Assembly: GCA_037576215.1 (NCBI GenBank) | Contig: JBANDB010000007.1 | Span: 2,077,001 to 2,141,000, forward strand | DNA from: Armillaria gallica | Taxonomy: Eukaryota > Basidiomycota > Agaricomycetes > Agaricales > Physalacriaceae | Reading direction: 5' to 3' | Length of the DNA: 64,000 nucleotides | Part shown: one piece after another, positions 1 through 12,183 of the stretch | Layout: every line of letters starts with the position of its first letter | Numbering within the stretch: position 1 is the stretch's first letter | Program-made: the position numbers and the translations under genes | Notes under the pieces: model-generated | The model's input: only the letters and a program-made list of their open reading frames with translations | What the model was told of the DNA's origin: nothing | Databases searched by the model: none

Positions 1-395
1 AGCGTAAATTTATATATCAAACCAGGCCCTAATATAAAGAGACAAAGCTGACCTCGCAAGCGGTCCCTAGACGATGCCACCCCTTGATATATTTTGGGTC
101 AATCGCGGTCGCCTGATTATCAATGAGCTCTGAGCACGCTGTGGTCATCTATAGAATTACTTTTCGAGCGTCGGAGATAGCATCCTCATACCTAATCAGT
201 AGCATCAGCATCTCGCAGTATTAAGTGAACAAGAACGTACTGTTGTAAAGCATAGTTACATGCTGAACGGTTAGCGTATAGAATGGCGTTTTCTTCGTCA
301 ACTTTGAGAGCCTCGGTGAATTTTTCTTTTGCCTGGGCATATTTTTTCTGCCTAAAGTACTCCTTCCCTTCTTCTCGCAAACTTTCCGACGACAT
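1..395 (-). CDS. TPR-domain protein, N-terminal part (runs off the left edge)
   Basis: The ATG is at 395-393. Exons 241-395, 161-191 and 53-112 join in phase through canonical introns. The product begins MSSESLREEGKEYF and contains a TPR hairpin (YAQAKEKFTEALKVDEENAILYANRSA, split here as YAQAKEKFTEALKV then DEENAILYANRSA), followed by a second helix pair ending YIKGWHRLGTACE. This is a classic tetratricopeptide pattern of the kind found in Hsp70/Hsp90 co-chaperones and related scaffolds. The rest lies beyond base 1: reading past 53 meets a stop within a few codons, so another intron must follow. The full domain set, and so the exact function, cannot be seen. It is divergently arranged with the NOP4-like gene, 134 bp between start codons. 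Confidence 0.72.
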
Positions 396-529
396 GAGCT
401 GAAACCAAGTGGTGGTGATGAAGAAAGGTGTCGTGACCGTGTTCTACATTTATACTAAGACCCCGCGCTTTGCCAAACAACGACGACAGGTAGCCAAATA
501 GACTTTTTTTTCTTTCCAATACCCGACCA
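396..529. promoter_or_regulatory. Bidirectional promoter between the TPR gene and the NOP4-like gene
   Basis: The two start codons (395 minus, 530 plus) point away from each other across 134 bp. This short stretch must hold both 5' UTRs and both core promoters unless transcription starts inside the genes. It contains T-rich tracts near 506-515 but no clear TATA box. Joint regulation is an inference from spacing only. Confidence 0.55.
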
Positions 530-3425
530 ATGTCGACGCTCGGCAAACGGAAGGAGCGTGACGAGGAGCCTGTTGGACATGGGTACGGTTCCATGAACTC
601 TCAAGAATAGATTGATACTAATATTTGGGACCAGCTCAACACTCTTCGTTTCCAATCTTCCCTACACCGCGACTTCTGTCGATTTGCAGACTCTCTTCTC
701 CGATATCGCTCCAGTTCGCTCAGCATTCGTGGTAACAGAACCTGGAACAGGTGTCTCCAAGGGTGTGGGATATGTCTCTTTCGCGATAAAAGAAGACGCA
801 CAGGCTGCATTCGACAAAATTTCAACGGATGGTATCGCTCTTGTCGGAAGAAATTTACGAGTTCAATGGGCAGAAAATAAAGTGTGTCATGATCTTATGT
901 ATCTAAGTAGTACTGCTATAACAATGCTCCTCAGCCCAAAGACAAAACCGAAAAAGTAAAGGTGGAAGCAAAACCTAAGCAGATACCTACTCCTCGCCCA
1001 CGGGCGCCCCAGGATCCACTGGCGATACGCACCATCGTAGTAACTGGGCTACCTTCCTCAGTAGATTCCAAATCTTTGTTATGGAAAAAGTTTCGAAAAT
1101 ACAAGGGCGCAGAGAACGTGGAATGGCCGGTGGATGAGGGCGCAGGTGCGTCCATCTTTTATGTTGCTGCTATCCCATTTACCTATCTTAAACATAGCGC
1201 ATGTACTTTTCTCAACTCCCTCAGCAGCACATGAAGCTGTTGACAAACTCCACGCTCATGTTTACAAGGGTTCTCTCCTTTCCGTGACGCTGAAAAAACG
1301 TATGGACAGTCTGGCAAAGGCATCCAAGGCGGATATAAAGGCCGCGGCGCCCAATCACTCTAGTAGACTTATCATTCGAAACACCCCTTTCAACATTACC
1401 GAGCAAGATTTACGAGCTCTCTTCCTTCCGTATGGCCCGATACACTCCATACATATTCCCAAGGGCAAGGATAACGGCCGATCCCGTGGTTTTGCATTTG
1501 TCTGGATGCTCAGTAAGAAGGATGCCGAGAAAGCCATGGAGTCGTGTAATGGGAAAGTAATACGGGCTGGAATGGCGGAAGGAATGGTGTCGGATAAGCA
1601 GAAGAAGAAAAAGCAGCGGAGACTGGAGAAGAAGATGCAGCAGGGAGAAGGCACGAATGGCGACGATGATAACGATGAAGCGCAGGAAGCGGAAAAGTCT
1701 TCGGAGCGGACAATTGCTGTGGATTGGGCTCTGAGTAAGGATAAGTGGGAGGAGGAGAAGACACGGATGGAGGAAGACGACGACGTTGAAATGGAAGATT
1801 CCTCAAGCGAAAAAGACGAAGAAAGTGATGAAGAGGAACAACTGGGTGTCCACGATGGCACCGACGAGGATGCGGATGACTCTTCTGATGAAGAGGACGA
1901 GAACGACGAAGAACCGGTGAAACCACAACTTCCCCCTCCTGAAACTGGGACAACGCTTTTCATTCGGAACGTGCCTTTTACTGCGACTGAGGACGAACTA
2001 CGAACATTGTGCGGTTGTTTTTTAGAACAATTTAACTACTCGTTTATTCTTCTTCTGCTAGATTCCGCGCATTTGGGCCTCTACGATACGCTCGGATTAC
2101 TTTGGATGGATCAACGGGGCGATCTCGTGGTACCGGATTTGCATGTTTCTGGAACAAGGAGGATGCAGACAAGGTGGTAGAACAGAGCGACCTTTTGAAG
2201 GCGGAGACAACAGGAGCTGAGTCGGCGCCCAAGAAGAATCCGTTCAGCATGCCATCCATTCTCACCCCCGATCCGTCCTCTTCGTTGGCACAAAGCCTCG
2301 TCCTTCACGGTCGCACCTTGGACGTCGTGCGAGCTGTAACACGAGACGAAGCTGGCAAACTCAAAGAAGAGGGCGAGCGAAGACGCGAAAAAGCGGACAA
2401 ACGTAATATGTATCTTTTGCGCGAGGGTGGTATGAGTTCTTTTCCCTGAGATATGTTCCGAATACTGAAATTTCTCTAGTCATTTTACCGAACTCACCTG
2501 CTGCACAAGTAATGGTTCAGGCAGAGCTAGAACGACGCAATGCCTCCTTCGGCGCGCGCAAGGCCCTCCTCAACTCTAACCCCTCACTGTACGTCTCAAA
2601 GACACGACTCAGCATACGACAGATACCTATCTTTGTCTCTGAGCGGGTCTTAAAGCGCCTTGCCCTGTACGCCGCCCGAGAATTCGAGAGCGATGTCAAA
2701 AAGGGTGAGAGGAATGGGCTTACGGCTGATGAACTTGCTGTTGAGGTGGATCGGAAGGGCCAGCTGGACGATGAGGAAGCAAGCGGTAAAAAGAACAAGA
2801 AGAAACCTGATAGTCGTGTCAAGCAAGCCAAGATCATCCGTCAGCACGAGCGGGTAGATGTGATCACTGGGAAGGGCCGGAGCAAGGGGTACGGCTTTGT
2901 GGAAATGCACACACACGCCGATTCGTTACGGGTGTTGCGCTGGGCAAACAATAACCCCAGTGTCGGGAAACTTTTACAGGAGTGGTACAAGGATGAGCTG
3001 AAGGACCTCATCAAGGCCGAGAAAGGGAAGGGTAAAGAGAAGGATGACACGAGATTGAAGCGGTTACAGGATGAGCAGGAGAAGGCTGGTCCCGCAGTCA
3101 AGGGAACGCTCATCGTAGAGTTCTCGATTGAAAACGTGCAAGTTGTGCAGAGGAGGAGTACCCAGCAACGGGAGCGAGCTACTGTGAGTACTTTCTTTCG
3201 TGTTGTATAGCCTTTCTGACGCGGGTGTAGAATCCTGACAAGGAAAAGAAAGGGAAGAGGGATAAAAAGAAGGAGAAGACAAAGGCTGATGCGGAAGAGC
3301 CTCCATCTGAGCAAGAGCGACCGGCAAAGAAAGTCCGTACGGAGGAAACTGCGAAGAAGGGCCCTGGGAGATCGCTGGGTTCATTGATTGGAAGGAAACG
3401 GAAGGAGCGCAAGGGGAAGCATTAA
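530..3425 (+). CDS. NOP4: Nucleolar RNA-binding protein, NOP4/RBM28-like (multi-RRM)
   Basis: Seven exons: 530-582, 635-881, 935-1145, 1198-2008, 2062-2426, 2480-3183, 3231-3425; every junction is GT-AG and phases agree, giving about 861 aa. RRM1 starts at about residue 19 (STLFVSNLPYTAT), RRM2 at about 132 (RTIVVTGLPS), RRM3 at about 226 (SRLIIRNTPFNIT, with RGFAFV as RNP1), then an acidic tract, RRM4 at about 421 (TTLFIRNVPFTAT) and a divergent RRM at about 595-720 (LYVSKTRLSIR, KGYGFVEM). The LYVSKTRLSIR signature and repeat order match yeast Nop4 and human RBM28, which act in 60S subunit assembly. The C-terminus is Lys/Arg-rich, as expected of a nucleolar protein. The start follows a KRKERDEEP motif. 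Confidence 0.93.
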
Positions 3426-4585
3426 TCTAGCAAACCACATTGTGAAACCTGTCAACGTCTAAGCATACTGTCATTGGCCCACACCTCCCTTAGGCTACAT
3501 TTCGTAGACCCAACTCGGAATCTCAAGTTCTGTAGAAAGGTGAGGGGATCATCGATGCAGCAGCGTCGAAAGCCTTTGGCGACTGGTGGACACAGTGTCT
3601 ACTCAGACCTTTTGGCAATCGCGGTCAAGTATCGAACGAAGTGTTATCCATTGCATTTGCATAGCGTACTAATATTAATAAGTCTTAGCTTCGAGTCTCG
3701 ATGGTATTGTATAATAATTATAGTGAAGCCCAGAAATAGCCTAACTACGGCCACCTAGTATCACATCTACTTAGGGCCTGTATGTTCTGAACAATTAGCC
3801 GTGCTAAAAATGTCGTAACTTTCTCCGTGATCTAAAAATTTCGACGAGAACTTCAAAGAAAGAGGATAATAGCCCAAATCAAGTTGAAAAATGCGGCTCT
3901 TTCGACTTCTTACGAAAACGCAGCAAGGGAAACAGATCACAAAGGCGATTTCCATTGTTCGCGCGGCTCTTTCTTTGTTGAACACATTCTTTTCGGGGTA
4001 TACAGTAAACAGTGGAAACAACAAGACCGTTTCGGCATCTTTTTCTAGATTCTGGGCTTAGGGTGTGCCATAAAACACGATCGAAGGTTGCCACATTTTT
4101 GGGAGGCGTTACTAGCGCAAGACAGCACCCGGCCCTAGGAGCGTATATTCCTTGGACAGTGGGTCTAAATTATGGCCTCGGTTTTCGTGATCCAGTTGAA
4201 ATTTTACCTGCGCGAGTGAGTTATATAGATGTAAATAACACGCAGACAATGAACTGTCGAACATCCACTTGGGATGTAGGTCAAAAAGGAAAGTGCTGAA
4301 ATTTGTGTTTTTTCTTTGTGGAGAAAACAATGTTTTCTCGAAGTGAGTAATCCTTTGTTAATGCTTCGCCCTGATAGCCACGAGCGGCCAATTCCAAATA
4401 AGGTGCAGTATTCTTTTCTTCGTAAAAAACAATGTACAAGTTTCGAAGTGAATAATCATTAAGTACTTTGCTCTGAGCGGTCAATACCAAATCGGGAATT
4501 TGCCACTCGTAACCCGATCACGTGTAATACACCACTTGGCTGCATCCATTGTCCTCGATTTCTATAACAGCGCGAAAAGTTCACC
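3426..4585. other. Intergenic region with a 75-bp imperfect direct repeat
   Basis: No coding region with supporting splice structure was found in this AT-rich 1.16 kb. The right half holds the direct repeat listed separately and presumably the promoter of the FunK1 gene starting at 4586. Confidence 0.6.
4320..4497 (+). repeat. Imperfect direct repeat upstream of the FunK1 gene
   Basis: Two copies of about 75 bp (roughly 4323-4403 and 4425-4497) share, in order, an AAAACAATGT block, a TCGAAGTGA block, a short AT-rich spacer and a GAGCGG(C/T)CAAT(T/A)CCAAAT block. The last block (4382-4403 and 4475-4497) also occurs at 9704-9727, beside the truncated second FunK1 copy, followed in both places by CACGTG. 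Confidence 0.65.
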
Positions 4586-7441
4586 ATGGTTGTCCTAATT
4601 TTCATCGGAGCCCCCCCTCCTCCATACCTACTCATGGATTTCTTCCGCCCACCCAAAAAACCACCCACGAAGGTATATCGCTCTCAGTCCCGTGCTCATA
4701 GGAGGGACGCGTCGGGTACCTCTAAACAGCCACCGGGCGATGAAGAGGCGCTGCAGAATCATGTAGACCCTTTGCTACCTTCTCCACAGGTTGATGTTGC
4801 CGAAACACCTCGTACTCCACCCCCAGACGATGCCACGAAACCAGCCTCCTGGATAACTGGACGAACTCCCTACAGCCGCGGTACCAACAGTCTACAAGTT
4901 GTTGAGCCTTCGAAAAAGGTTGGGCCCGTGGACGAGTACCTGCAGGAAGATCTGCGCCACCGTCTGTTCATGAATTTTGACACATTTCTCCAAACGATTC
5001 TTCTCCTTCCCCCGAACTGGCGTACGGAGTATAAATCTGCGATTGACAAAGTTCTCGCAGACGAAGAATTTGACCAACTTTTGAACGCCTATTTGGAGAA
5101 AGCCAATATCTTGAGCGTTAATCATGACCGCGAGAAGCGGCTGTACCGTCCCCATGCGAAGATGCACAATAGGGCTATCGACGTCCTGCAAACTCATCCG
5201 AAGACCACAGTATCCGAAGGTAACGTCGTCCACATCATCCGTTCTGATCCACTCGCCGTACGAGGATCTACGGAGCAGTTGAAGCCGGACATCGTCGGCA
5301 TGTTGATTCAGATATTCGCCTCCGCGACAGACAGTGCGAGCTTATTGGCTTTGGAGGAATACGGAGAGGCTCAAGACGCAGATAAGAAAGACAAAGAGCG
5401 GCAGGAGAGCAAACCGCTGGCACAGGACCACGTTCCGGCGTGGCCGCAGCTCACCGACGCTGTGGAGATGAAGGCCGTCGACAATGCCTTGGACGAAGGT
5501 ACCAACGCGATTCGATTATTAACAGGTATGATCACTTCGCGACGCGTTGTTGCCCTTTGCTCATGGACTTTGTTAGATGGCAAGGACCCGCTGAAACCGG
5601 TGCCGCGTAAGAAGCGAATTGTTAACCCGAGAGCTGTCCCGGAGAATCTGACCTCCGAAGTTGAGGAGGATGCAGATGGCACCCCATCGGCACTGAGCGC
5701 GGCCTCTTCGATGACCATGAAGCGCAAGTCGGATAGCAACGGGGACGAGGTACGGGACTAGTCCACTCACTCTGATCGCAAGCTAACTTTTCACTTCTCA
5801 GTCTTCTTCCAAGGTCTTGCGTCGAACTTATAACAGTCAGGCGACCACTTCTGTGAGACGGACACTAGGCCCGATTAACGAGAGCGGCCACGCCAGAAAT
5901 CTTCCGAACGATGAAGAAGCGCGGATCCAGTGTGCCAAATACGCGATGCAGATACTCTCTAGTGCTGGTCTGCGGTCTCATGCTCTGGTGACATTGATCG
6001 ACCGTGACCGACTTCAGCTCAAGTACTACGACCGGTCCTCTATTGTTGTCTCTCAGGCTATCGACATAGCGGACGAAGAAGAAAGGAGATTATTCGTTGC
6101 GATGCTTATCGGATGTCACCGTCTCACTCTCCCTCAACGCGGTATTCTTCACGACATCCTTGAAGACCCCTATATCAAGAGTTATGGGGAGATGAAAGAG
6201 AAGAATCCTGTGAATCTCTTCAATGGTTTGAAGATGACGCTGCAGGGGGCTGACGGAACTAATATCATTCTCACTCTCGGAGATATCATTCATCGCCAGC
6301 GGGGTCTCGTTGGACGTGATACATGTGTTGTCCTTGCCCGCTCGTCGGCATGGCTTGATCGAGAACTCGCTGTGAAGATCAATTGGCCGGGCGTCTATCG
6401 CGACTCGGAGAAGAAGTTGATGGACGCTGCGAAGGCCAAGGCTGATGAGATGGCTGGTGAAGGCAAGACACATTGGGTCCTGGATCACCTTCCCGAGATC
6501 CTTCATTCCCAAGACTTCCGCTTCAACGATGAAGACTCCCCACAGAAAAGGCTGATGGAGCTGTTGATAGAGGCACAATATGCGGACGGGAAGACGTTCA
6601 TATACGAGGAGCGTCTTCTGCGTATTACAGTCTCCGAACGTTTGTTTCCCATCACGGACCTGACTAATGTCAAGGACATCGCTCAAGTTTTCCTCGATAT
6701 ACTGCAATGTACGTCGTTTTCGTTCTCAATTCTGGATATCACAGTTTAATATCCCTCAATCTAGGTCATCGATGGCTTTTTGATCAAGCAAAAATTCTTC
6801 ATCGAGACATCAGTATGGCAAACGTCATGTATCGAAAGAGACCAAAGGATGACAAAGTTTGTGGTGTTCTCAACGACTTCGACCTCTCCTCCCTTTTACC
6901 TCTGATGGAAGCCGCATCCCTCCACCGCACAGGTACACCTCCTTACATGGCTCACGACCTTCTGGGACATTCCGACCTTGGCCATCTGTACCGACATGAT
7001 GTCGAAGCGCTTTACTATGTCTTGTTGATACTCTGCTGCCGCTACGAGATCGTCGAGATCAAGAAGGTGCCAATATTGAGACCATTGCAGCTGAACCCCT
7101 CGGAAATGCCCTTCGCTGAATGGTTCGACCGATCCCTGACATGGAGAGGTCTGTCCGCCGATAAGGCCCAGTTCGTTTGCGCCTCGGAAACACTAGAGCC
7201 AATTCCTATATCACCGTCGTTTTCTCCTCTTCTCCCTTGCCTTAGACGTATTCGTCGCGCGTTCGCGAAGGGCATCAGCACGCGTATACAGTCACAGCCT
7301 GACGATGAAGAGCCTATCCCTGATGAACCTTTCGATGACGAGACGCTTGGCGGGCACATCACATACCTCAAATTCGTGAGATTCATGTCAGTGATATCCA
7401 TAGACGGCCAGGAAATCGACTTGCCGTATGAAAAGTGGTAA
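4586..7441 (+). CDS. FunK1-type fungal protein kinase, copy 1 (intact)
   Basis: Exons 4586-5525, 5577-5749, 5802-6708 and 6765-7441 give about 898 aa; an ATG at 4634 would give 882 aa. The first ATG has a strong ACCATGG context. The N-terminal third is Pro-rich, then helical. The kinase module carries the FunK1 YYDRS motif, the catalytic loop HRDISMANVMY (about residue 685) and NDFDLS in place of DFG. The HDVEALYYVL segment is typical of the family. Intron 1 (5526-5576) is 51 nt with no in-frame stop, but the paralogue at 9844-11795 has a stop in the same intron, so splicing is likely. FunK1 kinases are expanded in mushrooms; their substrates are mostly unknown. All catalytic motifs are present, so it is probably active. 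Confidence 0.9.
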
Positions 7442-8097
7442 CGGCTCATGCCACAGAAATCTAGCTTCATCGACAGTGTGATATGAATAGCAGGTAGATA
7501 GACCTAGACGAATTATGTTAATCACAATCAAGTCGAGTTGACGTCCATATTTCCTCTCCGGTACTCATCAACCCGTAGAAAGCGACGCCTCAACTAAGCT
7601 TCCCAAAACTCATAAGCTATAGTTAATACAGGATCTAACCACAGACTATTGAAACGTTGCATGGCACACAATGATCTTCAGATCGACTACTTAGGTTCAC
7701 TGTGTACCAGTCCGATACTTACGCATCTTGTCATTTTTAGCGCACGGCATTCTTCCTGGTATATCCTACAAGCTCAACCTAACCATTGCGTACCGATCAG
7801 GGATTTTCCCACCTTTCTGAGAGACTATTTTCCGTGGAATTTCCAAGATGAAATTGAACATTGCAAGAGTACAGTCATTTTGGCACAAGCTGCTCAGTTA
7901 TCCTCGAATAGTCGAATAGGTTGAGCATGGAGAGAATTATGATGTTGAGAACTTGTTTTCACGAAACTCAGTCATCCTGACTCATCGCGCTTCGTTTGGA
8001 GAGCAGATGATATTTAATGTTTTCAGACATATAACACGCCAACTTCAACAGATTCTCGCCTTCGCCTTCACAACGAACATGATATTGAATGCTCCGT
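7442..8097. other. Intergenic region between convergent kinase genes
   Basis: The FunK1 gene ends at 7441 on plus and the SRPK-like gene ends at 8098 on minus, so these 656 bp hold two 3' ends. No further gene or repeat was seen. Confidence 0.6.
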
Positions 8098-9733
8098 TCA
8101 AACACCCCTCTCTGCCCAGAACGGATCATCGAGTAACTGTTCCGCCGAAGGCCTATCATCCGGGTCTAAACGTAAACATCTTCGCATGAAGGTTGCTGTC
8201 ACGAGCACATCTTCCTCACTGATGACCTTGTATTTCCTCAATGGCGTCTCGAAAGGGTAAATGAATCTGGGAGGATTTTCTTTGAGATAACCTGGATGTA
8301 AATCAAGGACATATAGCACATTCTCTTCTGGGGGAAGATGGCAGAACCCACAAGTCGTTCGCTCGAAATACTGAATCGCCCGTTGACTCCATCTAAGCTG
8401 CTTAGGCTCAAATTCCTCACCCGTGAAACATATCATCTGCCACAAGTGCCCTGCAGCAGCGTTGAGACCACGATCTGGGTAAGGCACGTATTCAAAAAGG
8501 TTGTGGCCAGTGATAAGTTCAAAGACCTGGGGGAAAGCTAGATTAATCGCGTGACATAGAGATCGGAATAGATAGGAGCGTACGAGACAGCCAAAGGTCC
8601 AAATGTCGACTCGTTGGTTCCATGGACCAAGCAGGATTGTTTCTGGAGCGCGCAGTGCACACGGAGTTATGTCATCCGTAGTCCTGTCATCCGGCTCCAC
8701 AATCTGGGCTGACATCAAATCATGAACGAATGGTCCAACATGAAGATAAAGCGTACAGACCGCTCCCAAAGTCAGCAATAAAGAAATTTCGCGTAAAGAG
8801 GTCATCCAGAGAGTTGGGAGACGGTAGCGGCTGCGAAACTGCGGTTTGAATGGTGCCTTCCCATGTGTGCTCTGGAATGTTAAGGCGAGGAGGGTCGCGT
8901 GTCAACAACGATGGGATGTCCAAGCTAGGATCTACGTCAAACATGATGTTGTCGTGCTTTAGATCAGTATGGGCAACACCCAAGCTATGGATCTGCACCA
9001 AGCCCTCTAATACATGGCGAAGAATCCGTTTCGCTAATGGAAGAGGAACGTAGCGTTTTCCGCGGGGGAGCCCTCTGACCAGGGACTTGACATCTCCCCC
9101 CATGAGGTCGGTGATGATACACAAGTGTTCACCGTCAGTGGACATGTTTCCGGGCATGATAAAATGGTCGAGTAGACTGAGACATCGGGAAGGCCATGCA
9201 GTAGGTGCCTGTGCGGTAGAAAGTGATTGGAGAACTGTGAGCTCACGCGAGATGCCACGATTGACGATTTCAGTCGCGTATCCTTTCGAGGCTTTAACGG
9301 AAACAAATTTATTTTCACTGGGAAATAATAAGCACGGAAGATTAGATAGGTGATTGTGGAGGACGAACATCGACGAGCGATCACGGGCAAGCCATACGCT
9401 CGAATTCAGGCCCCATCCTAACTTGCGTAGTATCTCGTAGCGAGCATTTGGACCTAGAAGGTCTCCGACGACTATCCTGGGGTAGCCATACGTTTGCTCC
9501 TGAGTAAGTCCTAGGGGTTCCTCAATGAATTCCAGGTCGACCGCGGTGTTTCCGTCGGCATCCACTGAAATTTGCTTGTTATTGGCTACTGCTGGTGGCG
9601 GGCTGTTCAAAGTGGATAATAAAAGACGAGAAGTGAAATTATATCGCGTCGAACAGCAATGCCGTAGAGACGACTTGAGCTTGATCATCGAATTATATAA
9701 AAGGAAGCGGTCACTACCAAATCGGGAGCTCAT
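8098..9733 (-). CDS. SRPK-like serine/threonine protein kinase
   Basis: Minus-strand exons 9369-9733, 8761-9317, 8584-8708 and 8098-8526 give about 491 aa. Kinase motifs: Gly-rich loop LGWGLNSSVWLA (about 105-116), VAIK-type lysine in FVSVK (K130), catalytic loop HTDLKHDN (238-245) and ADFGSAQ (303-309), then APE and DIWTFGCLVFEL. HTD in place of HRD and the YGYPRIVVGD lead-in are typical of the SRPK family, which phosphorylates SR splicing factors. The long insert between lobes typical of animal SRPKs is absent. The first ATG lies in a stretch shared with a FunK1 upstream motif; the second (9688) would give a basic, Ser-rich leader that looks like a mitochondrial presequence. Which start is used is uncertain. 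Confidence 0.9.
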
Positions 9734-9843
9734 TCATCAATCACGTGGTTGACGCAACTTTATCTCGGGCAGGGCAGTTTATTTCCGTGACGCGCGAGGA
9801 CACGCGTCGTCCGAACTTCGTAACAACTTGCGCCGTGAACAAT

Positions 9844-11795
9844 TCAATTGTGGATTCGATAATTGCGATTGGATGAGAAGGGGAAGCAGAGGGTCGACAT
9901 TGCACAGGACAACATTACGGCGTGTTCGTAGCTCATTGATATCAAGGAGATGAAGGCCAACGACGATACCTTGGACGAAGGAAAGAAGGGTATTCGATTG
10001 TTGGAAGGTTTGGTCACTTCATGACACGTTTTTCGTCCTTTGCTCAATAGATATGTTAGCCAATCAAGACCAGCTGAAACAAGTGTCCCTTAAGCGCGTT
10101 GAGGGTGCTCTGTTTCTCGACGGTGGCGGTCCGGGTGCTGCCACTGAGCATCTGACCTCGCTAGATAAGCAGGTTGTAGACGACATCCCTTCGACACCTA
10201 GCGTCTCTTCAAGGAATAGCAAGCGCAAATCGGATAGTAGCGACGAGGTATGCTGTTGGTCCACTTACCCTGATCGCGAACTGACTTATTTCTCAGTCTT
10301 CTTCCAAAATCTCGCGTCGAACATATAAAAGCCAGGCGTCCGTTTCTGCGAGACGGCCCCTGGACCCAATTGACGAGAACGAGTTCGCCAGTGTATCTGA
10401 TGACGAACAAAAGAGAATGTTCTTGGCGATGCCTATTGGAGATCATCGTCTCACTCTCCCTCAATGTGGTATTCTTGATCGAATTATGGAAGGTCCCTAC
10501 GTGAAGTGTTTCCAGAATATCGACCGCAAGAATCCTGTACATTTCTTCAAAGGTCTAAAGATGACTTTGCAGAAAGCTGACAAAACTAATATCGTTCTCA
10601 CTCTCGGAGACATCATTCACCGCCAAAGACACCTCATTGGGCGGAACATCTGCGTTGTCCTCGCTCGCTCTCCGGCATGGCCTGATCAAGAGCTCGTCGT
10701 AAAGATCAGTTGGCCAAGCATCCATCGCGACTCAGAGAAGAAATTGATGATCGCCGCGAAGGCGAAGGCTGATGAGATGGCTGGTAAAGGCAAGAGGCAT
10801 TGGGTCCTGGATCATCTCCCCGAGATCCTTCATTCGCAAGATTTCCGCTCCAACAATGAAGATACGTCGCAGAGAAGGCTGGCGGAGCTGTTGACCAAGG
10901 CTGAATACACGGACAGGAAGACGTTCACATACGAGGAGCATCTTCTTCGTATCACTGTCTCCGAACGTCTGTTTCCTATAACAGACCTGACCGACGTCAA
11001 GGACATTGCCCAAGTGTTCTTTGATATATTTCGATGTTCGTAGCTTTTCTTTTCGCTTCCCATTCTCAAGTTCTGAAATCCCTCGGTCTAGGTCATCATT
11101 GGCTCTACGAAAACCCCAAAATTCTACACCGCGACATGAGCCTCAACAACATGATGTATCGAAAACGACAGGACAACAGCGAACGGAAACACCAAATTTT
11201 TGGCGTCCTCAACGATTTCGATCTTTCCTCTTCTCTATCTCTCAAAGAAGCGGCATCTCTTCATCGCGTAGGTACACAGCCTTACATGGCTCATGAGCTT
11301 CTGGGTCATTCCGACGTTAGCCATCTGTATCGGCATGACGTCGAAGCCTTCTACTACGTTCTATTGACGCTCTGCTGTCGTTACGAGATCGTTCAGTCTA
11401 CCGAAGGACAGGCCATGAAGAAACTGGGGTTGAAACAGGACATGCCTTTTCAACAGTGGTTTGACGGGACGATATCGTGGCAAACACTCTCCAACTTCAA
11501 ACACAGCTTCCTCCACGATTACAAGGCCATTCCCACGTCAACGTCATTTTCCGGCTTTCTTCCGTGGCTCGACGCCATTCGATATTTGTTTAGAAAAGGG
11601 TTGTCTGCGCTCGCAGATTCAAAAACTGATCTCTCTCTGACATGTCTACAATCTCATTTAAAGCGGCCAGGAACCATGCAACCTTCTGTGCCCTTTGACA
11701 GCGAGACACTTGGTGGGTATATCATCTCCACGGAAATTATGGAAATTATGTCGGAAATCGACGGTCACTCTGTGAAACGATCGGTCGATCAGTAG
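9844..11795 (+). pseudogene. FunK1-type kinase, copy 2 (5'-truncated, internally deleted)
   Basis: The copy aligns with the 4586-7441 gene from about its residue 270 onward. Remnant of exon 1: about 9870-10006, with an in-frame TAG near 9931 where copy 1 has CAG. Later exons keep the copy-1 splice sites: 10060-10247, 10297-11035 and 11092-11795. About 57 residues are missing after RRPLDPIDENE, removing the YYDRS motif, though the frame stays open. The catalytic loop HRDMSLNNMMY and NDFDLS survive. A shortened protein could start at the ATG at 10053. Roughly the first 270 residues and the original promoter are gone, so it is called a decaying duplicate; expression of a kinase-lobe protein cannot be excluded. 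Confidence 0.82.
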
Positions 11796-12183
11796 GGAGG
11801 GTAGGAAGGTGCTAAATTTGGGTCAATCCAGTGTACATTTGCGTAGATAGACTTAATCCTTCAATTACACCGCGAGATCTGGGATAGCAGCTTTGCCCAT
11901 GGCAGAAACGAGGGGTTGGGTCTGTCATTCTCACGTTAGTTTTCAATTTTCGCCCACACGGTTTGCTGCTTGTCGAGTTTTCGACGGAGAGGCGACCATC
12001 AAAGTGTAATTCAAGGCGATCTCTGAACGCGTTTCCTCCAGCGACAGAAGGTGAATTCAAGAAGGATATCACGGCAGAAGTTCTCAATTTCAGTCAAACT
12101 CCCGAAAACTCACAAACCATCCGTCAGACCCACTGGGATACTTTCTAGAAATACAGTTTCCGACCTTACGGGCAAAATTAAAT
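11796..12183. other. Intergenic region, convergent 3' ends
   Basis: This 388-bp stretch lies between the end of FunK1 copy 2 (plus) and the end of the next gene (minus). No supported feature was seen. Confidence 0.55.

Noticed and set aside
1355..1963. Long minus-strand open frame rich in Ser
   Set aside because: It is the complement of the acidic, GAA/GAT-rich tract of the NOP4-like gene and has no independent motif.
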